Translations under genes and position numbers: made by a program
In this document: one piece after another, positions 1 to 6,391 of the stretch
How the letters are laid out: every line of letters starts with the position of its first letter
How positions within the stretch are numbered: the first letter of the stretch is position 1
Notes under the pieces: generated by a model
Databases searched by the model: none
What the model saw: the letters and a program-made list of their open reading frames with translations, nothing else
Told to the model about the DNA's origin: nothing
Source of the DNA: an uncultured Clostridia bacterium
GTDB lineage: Bacteria; Bacillota; Clostridia; Lachnospirales; Lachnospiraceae
Assembly (NCBI GenBank): GCA_946620335.1
Contig: CAMONF010000236.1
Coordinates: 1 to 6,391 of the forward strand
DNA length: 6,391 nt
Direction of reading: 5' to 3'

Positions 1-53
1 TATATAAAAGCTGTCTGGCAAGCTCGCTTGCCAGACAGCTTTTATATATTTTT
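1..53. terminator. Perfect long hairpin, probable bidirectional terminator
   Basis: Bases 1-23 are the exact reverse complement of 26-48, giving a 23-bp perfect inverted repeat with only two unpaired bases (24-25), or a four-base loop in practice. On the plus strand the stem runs into a T-rich tail (TTTTATATATTTTT, 40-53). On the minus strand the stem itself ends in TTTTATATA. It therefore could stop the minus-strand azlC-azlD-coaX transcript as well as a converging plus-strand transcript from left of the window. The left boundary cannot be judged because the repeat begins at the window's first base. Confidence 0.8.
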
Positions 54-57
54 CCCA

Positions 58-89
58 GGTGGCCAAGGCGCGCAGCGCCTCTGGCCACC
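58..89. repeat. Intergenic palindrome, hairpin 2 of 3
   Basis: GGTGGCCA (58-65) pairs with TGGCCACC (82-89), and AGGCGC (66-71) pairs with GCGCCT (75-80). Base C81 is bulged and the loop is GCA (72-74). The result is a 14-bp, almost entirely G+C stem. Neither strand shows a T-tract directly after it, so it is not a classical terminator. It sits between the coaX-like gene and the terminator hairpin at 1-48 and may be part of a REP-like extragenic palindromic unit. Confidence 0.6.
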
Positions 90-125
90 CACAGCGAGGG
101 ATGCTTTGCATCCCGAGCCTGTGGG
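88..125. repeat. Intergenic palindrome, hairpin 3 of 3
   Basis: CCCACAG (88-94) pairs with CTGTGGG (119-125), and GGGATGC (98-104) pairs with GCATCCC (108-114) around a TTT loop. A small internal loop (95-97 and 115-118) separates the two helices. Its outer arm shares bases 88-89 with the neighbouring hairpin, so the two cannot both be fully paired. No T-tract follows. Such a tight palindrome cluster looks like a repetitive extragenic element, but its copy number cannot be seen from this window. The rest of the gap (126-193) shows nothing recognisable. Confidence 0.6.
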
Positions 126-193
126 GTGCTGAACACTTACATAAGTAATGGATAACCGCCGCTGCTCTTCTGCCCTGGACTGCCAAAAACCGC

Positions 194-958
194 TCAGCTG
201 TTCCTGCGGTAGATGTCAGCCAACCCGAGGATCCGGAGGTTGGGATCAAAGCCGATCTTGTGCCGGCAGTGGGGAATGATCTCTCTGGCAGAAACGCCGG
301 TGGCGATCACCCGGGCGGAGGTGCCCATCTCCTGCTCGAAGCGTTCAATGAGGCCGTCGAACCGGGCGGCCTCCCCGTAGATCACCCCGCTCTTCATGCT
401 GTCCACGGTGTTGCGCCCGATGGCCTGGCGAGGCGAGGAGGCGTCGATCCGGGGGAGTTGGGAGGTTCCGGCCACCAGGGCGTTCAGCGAAAGCTGAAGG
501 CCGGGCATGATGCTGCCGCCCAGAAAGCTCCCGTCAGCCGCCAGGGCCGTAATGGTGGTGGCGGAGCCCATGTCGATGATGATGAGGGGAGGCTTGTAGG
601 AGGTCAGAGCGCCCACAGCCGTGACGGCCATATTGGCCCCCAGCTGCTTGGGGTCGTCGATGCGGATCCTGAGGCCGTTCTTGAGGCCCGGTCCCACCAC
701 CATGGGGGTTACGCCGAATGCCCTCTCCACGGCATTCTTAAGGACCTGGGTGAGAGGCGGCACCACACTGGACAATATGGCGCCTTCCACAGGCGTGTCC
801 TCACAGCCGTGAAAGGCGAGGACGCTCCGGATCTTGGAGGCGTACTCGAAGGTGGTTGCCTTCATTTCCGTGTTCAGGTACTCCGCGAAGAGGATGTCGC
901 CGCCTGTGAGGGCGCCGATCTCGATCCGGGTGTTGCCGATGCTGACGGTCAGAAGCAT
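194..958 (-). CDS. Type III pantothenate kinase-like protein with altered active site
   Basis: This 254-residue protein matches the CoaX (type III pantothenate kinase, BAF/CoaX acetate-kinase-like fold) family over its whole normal length. Visible landmarks are a phosphate-1-type N-terminus (IGNT, 7-10), SVVP near 64-67, GPGLKNGL (89-96), DMGSATT (129-135, Asp129 kept), GGSIMPG (147-153) and GRNT (181-184). CoaX enzymes phosphorylate pantothenate in the first step of CoA synthesis in the cytoplasm. Here key positions differ: the Asp of DxGNT is Ser6, the Asp-Arg of the GADR motif is Asn109-Met110, and the late ATGG motif reads ATGV (219-222). From family knowledge the GADR Asp is the proposed catalytic base, so ordinary kinase activity is doubtful. 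The start is supported by AAAGGAGG at 964-971, five bases upstream. It follows azlD by 15 bases and is probably co-transcribed with it. It may be a pseudokinase, a regulator, or an enzyme with another substrate. Family assignment is confident; activity is not. Confidence 0.85.
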   Translation of the reverse strand: MLLTVSIGNTRIEIGALTGGDILFAEYLNTEMKATTFEYASKIRSVLAFHGCEDTPVEGAILSSVVPPLTQVLKNAVERAFGVTPMVVGPGLKNGLRIRIDDPKQLGANMAVTAVGALTSYKPPLIIIDMGSATTITALAADGSFLGGSIMPGLQLSLNALVAGTSQLPRIDASSPRQAIGRNTVDSMKSGVIYGEAARFDGLIERFEQEMGTSARVIATGVSAREIIPHCRHKIGFDPNLRILGLADIYRRNS

Positions 959-973
959 AGGGACCTCCTTTCA

Positions 974-1279
974 TCAATGGAGAAAGAGTTCGACGAGGAA
1001 GACTACCGCACAGGCGCCGCAGGCGACGAAGAGGAGGCTCTTGCCGCGGATGGCCAGAAGGATGGCCACCGCAAAGCCGGCCGCTGCGGATATGAGATAG
1101 TCGGTGGCGCTGAGAATAGCCGGAAATGTCATAGCGGCCAGCGTCGCGTAGGGCACATAGTAGAGGAAGGAGCGGATGAAGGGGCTCTTGATCTCCCCGC
1201 GGATCAGGGTCAGCGGCAGGGCGCGGATCAGGTAGGTGACGGCCGCCATGACGAGGATGTAAATGTAGACCTTGGGCAT
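974..1279 (-). CDS. azlD: AzlD-type subunit of branched-chain amino acid exporter
   Basis: A small, very hydrophobic protein of 101 residues, the usual size for the AzlD family (LIV-E exporter small subunit, relative of BrnE). It has about four predicted membrane segments. The family signature is visible as an early Arg-Ala-Leu-Pro (19-22) followed by a conserved central helix with YVPYATLAAMTFP (41-53). Together with AzlC it should form an inner-membrane complex that exports branched-chain amino acids or analogues; the substrate is inferred from the family. The start lies one base after the azlC stop codon, and GGGAGGAAGG at the end of azlC serves as ribosome binding site, so translation of the two is probably coupled. 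The coaX-like gene starts 15 bases downstream. Confidence 0.9.
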   Translation of the reverse strand: MPKVYIYILVMAAVTYLIRALPLTLIRGEIKSPFIRSFLYYVPYATLAAMTFPAILSATDYLISAAAGFAVAILLAIRGKSLLFVACGACAVVFLVELFLH

Positions 1280-1280
1280 A

Positions 1281-1991
1281 TCAACCTTCCTCCCTTTCCT
1301 TTACCGGCCAGATGACCGCGCAGACGGAGGCCACCAGGACCGTGATGATGATAATTTGCATGCCCTCGGAGAGCTCCCGGATTAGGGGCGCGTAGGCAGC
1401 AGCTGTGCTGAGGAACATACCCCCAAGGACCGCCATGAGGACCGGCCGCGACTTGGTGGCGGGCGGAATGATGATGGCGATGAACATGCCGTAGAGGGCG
1501 ATGCCCAGGGCGCTGATAGCCGATTCCGGCAGGATGGCGCCGGCAGCGGCCCCGAAGACCGTGCCGCCTGTCCAGCCGAGAACGGAAATCGCGGTCAGTC
1601 CGTAGGAGTAAAATGGATTCAACTCCCCGTCGGTGAGGACCGAGACGCCGAAGATCTCGTCGGTCACGCCGTAGGCGATGCCGAGCCTGGCCAGCGTGCC
1701 CGTCCGGGATGTCAGCTTCTGCGACAGGGCCGTGGACATGAGCAGGTAGCGCAGATTGATGATGAGCTGGAGCACGGCCATCTCAATGTAGGACCCGCCG
1801 GCGATGATGACCGAGAGCCCGGCGAACTGGCCGGCGCTGGTCACGTTGAGGAGGGAGAGCATGCCCGCCTGGAAGACGGTCAGGCCGCCCTCCACGGCCT
1901 GAATGCCGAAGGCGAAGGAGACGGCGAAATAACCCATACAGATGGGCAGGCCGTTCTTTATGCCCCGTTGGAACCATTTTTTATTATCCAT
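1281..1991 (-). CDS. azlC: AzlC-type subunit of branched-chain amino acid exporter
   Basis: An integral membrane protein of 236 residues, full length for the AzlC/BrnF family. The N-terminal family region includes GYFAVSFAFG (20-29), SAGQFAGLS (52-60) and INLRYLLMS (78-86), followed by DEIFGVSV (111-118) and several further hydrophobic segments, about seven or eight in all. AzlC is the large subunit of the LIV-E exporter and works with AzlD, encoded immediately downstream. In characterised bacteria the pair exports leucine, isoleucine, valine or toxic analogues; that role is inferred here. The ATG has no good Shine-Dalgarno sequence in the AT-rich stretch just before it and lies inside the last codons of a 29-codon ORF (1984-2073). 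Initiation by translational coupling from that ORF is possible. Membrane protein and family calls are firm; exact substrate is open. Confidence 0.92.
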   Translation of the reverse strand: MDNKKWFQRGIKNGLPICMGYFAVSFAFGIQAVEGGLTVFQAGMLSLLNVTSAGQFAGLSVIIAGGSYIEMAVLQLIINLRYLLMSTALSQKLTSRTGTLARLGIAYGVTDEIFGVSVLTDGELNPFYSYGLTAISVLGWTGGTVFGAAAGAILPESAISALGIALYGMFIAIIIPPATKSRPVLMAVLGGMFLSTAAAYAPLIRELSEGMQIIIITVLVASVCAVIWPVKEREEG

Positions 1992-2073
1992 AATTCTTTA
2001 AAATGAAAACCTGACCCGGCGGCCGCTTTTGAAGCAGGAGACACTCTCGCGCCCTCTCCGGGCACGCCGTCAT
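1984..2073 (-). CDS. Possible 29-aa leader peptide upstream of azlC
   Basis: A short ORF starts with ATG at 2073 and ends with TAA at 1984, overlapping the azlC start by eight bases in another frame. A weak purine stretch (GGCGGGA) lies about ten bases upstream of the ATG. The peptide contains three consecutive leucine codons (CTC CTG CTT, codons 12-14) and ends with Val-Phe-Ile-Leu shortly before the stop (codons 22-25). Because azlC lacks a clear ribosome binding site, ribosomes finishing this ORF could reinitiate on azlC. A leucine run before a branched-chain amino acid exporter also suggests sensing of charged leucine tRNA. The same frame is open further upstream, so the ORF could equally be chance. 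No homology is recognised. Confidence 0.3.
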   Translation of the reverse strand: MTACPERARECLLLQKRPPGQVFILKNYG

Positions 2074-2147
2074 GTGTTCGATCCCGCCGGCTTGAAGACG
2101 TAAGACATACGCGGTGCCTATTCTGCGCCTGCAGCCCGGGACGTGAC

Positions 2148-2184
2148 AAAAAAGGGATGCCGCACCATTATAGCACCGCATCCC
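2148..2184 (-). terminator. Terminator of the acyl-CoA synthetase gene
   Basis: On the minus strand GGGATGC (2184-2178) pairs with GCATCCC (2160-2154) and is followed directly by six T residues (2153-2148). The 17-base loop is large for a terminator but has minor internal pairing potential. It starts 25 bases after the acyl-CoA synthetase stop codon. The loop contains a perfect TATAAT reading towards azlC, described separately as a promoter. Confidence 0.75.
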
Positions 2185-2195
2185 GAAAATGTAAG
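2167..2195 (-). promoter_or_regulatory. Candidate promoter for azlC-azlD-coaX
   Basis: On the minus strand a perfect -10 box TATAAT (2172-2167) lies 17 bases after CTTACA (2195-2190), which matches four of six bases of the TTGACA consensus. The predicted start near 2160 gives a leader of about 170 bases before azlC. The promoter sits inside the preceding terminator, with the -10 in its loop, so a transcript started here would lack the first arm and escape that terminator. I saw no better promoter in 1992-2147. Confidence 0.55.
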
Positions 2196-2209
2196 GGTGT
2201 TTTATGCAC

Positions 2210-3853
<1,644 letters not shown>

Positions 3854-3884
3854 TGGTGAAATTGCTCCTTGTGTTGATTTTCAG

Positions 3885-3931
3885 CGGCAAAAGCAGAAAT
3901 AACGCTTTTGCCGTTTAAAGCGTAACGCTTT
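3885..3931 (-). promoter_or_regulatory. Structured 5' leader of the acyl-CoA synthetase mRNA
   Basis: Two hairpins fill the leader between the predicted transcription start (about 3940) and the ribosome binding site. AAAGCG and CGCTTT (3917-3922 and 3926-3931) pair around a three-base loop, and CGGCAAAAGC with GCTTTTGCCG (3885-3894 and 3904-3913) form a 10-bp stem with a nine-base loop. The 10-mer TAACGCTTTT occurs twice in direct orientation (3900-3909 and 3923-3932), so arms can swap partners. Neither hairpin has a T-tract in the gene's direction. This could be a protein-binding site, an mRNA stability element or a regulatory switch; no known riboswitch class is recognised. Confidence 0.45.
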
Positions 3932-3942
3932 TTGCGACTAAA

Positions 3943-3953
3943 GTATACTATAC
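3943..3953. promoter_or_regulatory. Possible operator palindrome over the -10 box
   Basis: GTATA (3943-3947) and TATAC (3949-3953) form an 11-base odd palindrome centred on C3948, lying over the predicted -10 box of the acyl-CoA synthetase promoter. A repressor bound here would block transcription. At this length and AT content, chance is a serious alternative. Confidence 0.25.
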
Positions 3954-3974
3954 AACTTTCCAAAATAAAGTCAA
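3947..3974 (-). promoter_or_regulatory. Sigma-70-type promoter of acyl-CoA synthetase gene
   Basis: On the minus strand TTGACT (3974-3969) and TATAGT (3952-3947) are separated by 16 bases, each matching five of six consensus bases. Transcription would start near 3940, giving a leader of about 87 bases. The -35 box is built into the second arm of the preceding plsY terminator. The surrounding AT-rich stretch contrasts with the G+C-rich genes on both sides. Confidence 0.7.
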
Positions 3975-3997
3975 GCCGCTTTTCGTGCGGCCTGACT
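3961..3997 (-). terminator. Terminator after the plsY gene
   Basis: On the minus strand an 11-bp stem (3997-3987 with 3979-3969, one G-U pair) encloses a seven-base loop and is followed by TTATTTTG (3968-3961). It begins 11 bases after the plsY stop codon and ends the aminopeptidase-plsY transcript. Confidence 0.85.
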
Positions 3998-4007
3998 GAA
4001 AAACCCT

Positions 4008-4670
4008 TTATTTGTCATTTTTGGCGAACCTGTCTGTGATGAAGGAGAAGGGCCTGGCCCGGTAGCAGGTCCCGTCCAGGATCTCCTTGAGCCCCTTCCG
4101 GAACCGGAACACCATCATGAGGGTGTAAGCCACTCCCAGGGCTCCTGCCTCCGGTCCTAGGAAAATGAAAGCCAGGACCGTGAAGAGGCCCATGATGAGC
4201 ACCGCGCCGAGGGGCAGCCAGCCGGTCATGAGGACCGCCAGAAGCCCGACGAGGGCAGCCGGTATGCCCGTCATGGGATGGGCCAGAATGATGGAGGCGA
4301 CGCCGACGGCGACGCCCTTCCCGCCCTTAAAGCCCCGCCAGAAGGGGAAATTGTGCCCCAGCGTAGCCCCGGCTCCGGCCCAGAGGACCAGGGCCGGCCA
4401 GGTGAGGGACGGATCGGCGGTCTGGGTCACATTTCCCGACAGGAAGAGGTACCAGGCGGCCGCTGCCGCCAGGACCAGTTTCAGGATGTCGCCCAGAAGG
4501 ACCAGGACGCCCCAGCGAACGCCGAGGTTCCGGGCTATGTTGGCCATGCCGGGGTTGCCGGAGCCGATCTCCGAGGGGGCCTTTTTGGCCACCGCCCGGG
4601 CGACGAGCTCCGCCGTCACGAAATTGCCGAAGAGATAGCCGATGGCCAGGGTGAGCATTCTCGAATACAT
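4008..4670 (-). CDS. plsY: PlsY-family glycerol-3-phosphate acyltransferase
   Basis: A 220-residue polytopic membrane protein of the PlsY family, which transfers an acyl group from acyl-phosphate to glycerol-3-phosphate to make lysophosphatidic acid, the first step of phospholipid synthesis. The two best motifs are clear: GSGNPGMANIARNLG (36-50) and GHNFPFWRGFKGGKG (105-119), the phosphate-binding glycine-rich loop, plus the GDILK segment (60-64). In motif 1 the usual Thr-Asn pair is Ala43-Asn44. The third motif region near 149-156 is poorly conserved, with Pro where Ser is common, and there is a basic C-terminal tail (about 190-220). It resembles a divergent PlsY paralog, so another copy elsewhere in the genome is possible. 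GAGAGGAGG lies just before the ATG, which is 14 bases after the aminopeptidase stop, so the two genes are probably co-transcribed. The gene symbol is by family; true orthology is not certain. Confidence 0.85.
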   Translation of the reverse strand: MYSRMLTLAIGYLFGNFVTAELVARAVAKKAPSEIGSGNPGMANIARNLGVRWGVLVLLGDILKLVLAAAAAWYLFLSGNVTQTADPSLTWPALVLWAGAGATLGHNFPFWRGFKGGKGVAVGVASIILAHPMTGIPAALVGLLAVLMTGWLPLGAVLIMGLFTVLAFIFLGPEAGALGVAYTLMMVFRFRKGLKEILDGTCYRARPFSFITDRFAKNDK

Positions 4671-4684
4671 GGGGGCCTCCTCTC

Positions 4685-6391
4685 TCAGATGGACCGCGTA
4701 GCCTCCTTCAGCCAGTCGAGAGCCTCCCCCTCGAAGAAGGGTGCCAGCTTCTCATAGACCTTGGCGTGGTAGGCGTTGAGCCGCTCGATATCGCGGGGCT
4801 GCATGTAGGACGGATCCACGGCGTCCAGGTCGATGGGGGCCCAGGTCAGGGGCTCGAAGGCCAGCCAGCGGCCGTACTCGTTGGAGGGCAGCTCCACAGT
4901 GAGCAGGATGGTCTCGTGGCGGATGCCGTACTTGCCCTCGATGTATACGCCGGGCTCGTCAGAGATCAGCATGCCGGGCTCGAAGGTGGTGTCCGTCTGG
5001 CCGGCGCCGCATCTCCACCGGATGCTCTGGGGGCCTTCGTGGACGTTCAGGATATAGCCGATGCCGTGGCCGGTGCCGTGGTTATAGTTGATGCCCAGGT
5101 CCCAGAGGGGCTGGCGGGCGTAGGCGTCCAGGAGAACGCCGCCGGTCCCGTAGAGGAAGCGGGCGTTCAGCAGGTTCAGGTTGGAAATGAGGGCAAGCGT
5201 AAAGTCCCGCTTCTCCTCATCCGTCAGCGGACCGGCCGCCATGGTGCGGGTCACGTCCGTCGTGCCGCCCATGTAGGTGCCGCCGGAATCCACCAGCAGG
5301 AAGCCATGGTCGCCGACCGTGGCGTTGGATTCCTCGGAGGCGGCGTAATGGGCCATGGCTGCATTTGCCCCGTAGGCCGAGATGGTCGGGAAGGAGAGCT
5401 CGATATAGCCGGGCAGGGCCGCGCGCATGCCGTCCAGCTTGGCGGCTGCGGAGAGCTCCGTGATCTCCTCTTTCCCCACATGGGTCTTGAACCAGCGGAT
5501 GAAATGGGTCAGGGCCGCGGAATCCCGCAGGTAGACCTCGCGGATGTTGGCGATCTCCACCGGGTTCTTCATGGCTTTCATGAGCTCCGTGGGGCTCGGC
5601 TTGTCGATGAGCTGCCCGCGCTCTCCGGCCAGCTCATAGAGGAGGGCTGACACGCTCTTCCGCTCTGCCATGATGGGAGTGGCGATGGGCGCTTTTTTCA
5701 GGAAATCGGCTATGTCGTCATACTCGTGAAGCGTGAGGCCGAGGTCTGCGGCGTAAGCGTCGAATTCCTCTGTCCGCTCGGAGGCCTGGATGAAGAGGTC
5801 GGCGCTCTCAAGGCCGATCACAGCGTAGGTGAGGGCGACCGGATTGCAGAGGACGTCGTCGCCGCGGACGTTGAAGAGCCAGCAGATGTCGTCCAGCTTG
5901 GAGAGGAGCAGGGTCTTTGCCCCTTCACCGGTCATCTTCTCTCTCACCTTTGTCAGCTTCTCGGCGGCGGAGGCGCCGGAGAGCTCGTCGGAGATCAGGT
6001 ATACCGGATGGGAGGCCAGGGCCGGGCGGTCAGTCCAGATGGTCTCCGCGGGATCCAGGTCCATCCTGACGGATGCTCCCTTCTTCGCCGCGATCTCCTT
6101 GTAATGGCTGCCGGCCACGGCGCTCACGCAGCGGCCGTCGAAGGCCAGGACATCCCCTTCTGCCAGGTCCTTTGTAAGGAATTCATTTACAGTGGGAACG
6201 CCGGGCTCGCCCATCTTCATGAGCTCGATTCCGCTGCCGGCCAGCTCTGCGGCCGCGGAGATGAAGAAGCGGCCGTCGGTCCAGAGACGGGCTTCCTTTC
6301 TCCCGACGATCATGACGACGTTGTCGCTGGTGCAGCCGGAGAAGAATTCTGTGACTTTGAAAAAGTCCCCGACGTACTCGGACATGTGATA
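4685..6391 (-). CDS. Xaa-Pro aminopeptidase, M24B family (N-terminus outside window)
   Basis: The gene is cut by the window edge: the frame stays open through the last base, and the two codons before the first in-window ATG (6385) encode Tyr-His. This gives YHMSEYV, which fits the internal DxHxSEY motif of three-domain aminopeptidase P proteins. About 25-35 residues are therefore missing, and the ATG at 6385 is probably not the start. Counting from that Met, residues 1-130 and 130-290 are two creatinase-type N-terminal domains, about 290-500 the pita-bread catalytic domain, and about 505-566 the C-terminal M24 extension. All five metal ligands are visible: Asp366, Asp377, His440, Glu477 and Glu491, with His449 in NVHEGP also kept. 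The enzyme should remove an N-terminal residue preceding proline from peptides, using two Mn or similar ions in the cytoplasm. It sits just upstream of plsY, with no evident functional link. Confidence 0.93.
   Translation of the reverse strand, partial: YHMSEYVGDFFKVTEFFSGCTSDNVVMIVGRKEARLWTDGRFFISAAAELAGSGIELMKMGEPGVPTVNEFLTKDLAEGDVLAFDGRCVSAVAGSHYKEIAAKKGASVRMDLDPAETIWTDRPALASHPVYLISDELSGASAAEKLTKVREKMTGEGAKTLLLSKLDDICWLFNVRGDDVLCNPVALTYAVIGLESADLFIQASERTEEFDAYAADLGLTLHEYDDIADFLKKAPIATPIMAERKSVSALLYELAGERGQLIDKPSPTELMKAMKNPVEIANIREVYLRDSAALTHFIRWFKTHVGKEEITELSAAAKLDGMRAALPGYIELSFPTISAYGANAAMAHYAASEESNATVGDHGFLLVDSGGTYMGGTTDVTRTMAAGPLTDEEKRDFTLALISNLNLLNARFLYGTGGVLLDAYARQPLWDLGINYNHGTGHGIGYILNVHEGPQSIRWRCGAGQTDTTFEPGMLISDEPGVYIEGKYGIRHETILLTVELPSNEYGRWLAFEPLTWAPIDLDAVDPSYMQPRDIERLNAYHAKVYEKLAPFFEGEALDWLKEATRSI

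Noticed and set aside
260..1315. 351-codon open frame on the plus strand, opposite the coaX-like gene and azlD
   Set aside because: Its translation is low-complexity and rich in Gly, Asp, His and Arg, as expected from the antisense of G+C-rich genes. The opposite strand carries recognisable families with ribosome binding sites.
2075..2090. tRNA T-arm-like TGTTCGATCCCGCC on the plus strand
   Set aside because: No matching anticodon or D arm and no pairing acceptor stem could be found around it.
2110..2118. T-box-like GGCACCGCG on the minus strand in the azlC leader
   Set aside because: The T-box core needs TGG before the ACCGCG portion and a long upstream stem I. Here the core reads AGGC, only a few dozen bases separate it from the predicted start, and no downstream terminator-antiterminator pair is seen.
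1958..2149. 63-codon minus-strand open frame starting with TTG and running into azlC
   Set aside because: It has no ribosome binding site and no recognisable family. Most of it overlaps the leader region and the start of azlC in another frame.
4685..6385. Taking ATG at 6385 as the true aminopeptidase start
   Set aside because: The frame is open to the window edge, and the upstream Tyr-His codons complete a motif that lies inside, not at the start of, this family's N-terminal domain. No ribosome binding site is visible.

Overview
The window is an ordinary-looking stretch of G+C-rich bacterial chromosome with every convincing gene on the minus strand. The gene set suggests an anaerobic member of the Bacillota: an AzlCD exporter, an acyl-phosphate-dependent PlsY, a type III pantothenate kinase family protein, AGGAGG-type ribosome binding sites and factor-independent terminators. 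Negativicutes or a Clostridia lineage would fit, but this is a guess from gene style and not a measured placement.

Transcription runs from the right edge to the left. (1) 6391-4008 holds a three-domain M24B aminopeptidase P whose N-terminus lies beyond the right edge, followed 14 bases later by a PlsY-type glycerol-3-phosphate acyltransferase. A strong terminator (3961-3997) closes this unit. (2) 3974-2148 holds a single acyl-CoA synthetase gene. Its promoter has its -35 box inside the preceding terminator stem. Its 5' leader is structured, and a terminator at 2148-2184 ends it. (3) 2195-194 holds azlC, azlD and a coaX-like gene, tightly packed. The best promoter candidate has a perfect TATAAT in the loop of the preceding terminator. 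A 29-codon leader ORF overlaps the azlC start. (4) 1-193 contains no gene but holds three consecutive strong hairpins, the outermost of which looks like a bidirectional terminator.

Functionally, the genes cover peptide breakdown (proline-containing peptides), membrane lipid synthesis (PlsY), fatty or organic acid activation to CoA thioesters, branched-chain amino acid export, and a protein of the CoA-biosynthesis kinase family. Acyl-CoA chemistry and CoA supply are a loose common theme, but only the adjacent genes within each unit are likely to be co-transcribed.

The most notable observation is that the CoaX-like protein lacks two of the three conserved active-site aspartates of type III pantothenate kinases (Ser6 and Asn109 in their place). 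It may be a pseudokinase or a divergent enzyme tied to the AzlCD exporter. I see no defence system, mobile element, CRISPR array, tRNA or rRNA. No wholly new system is evident.
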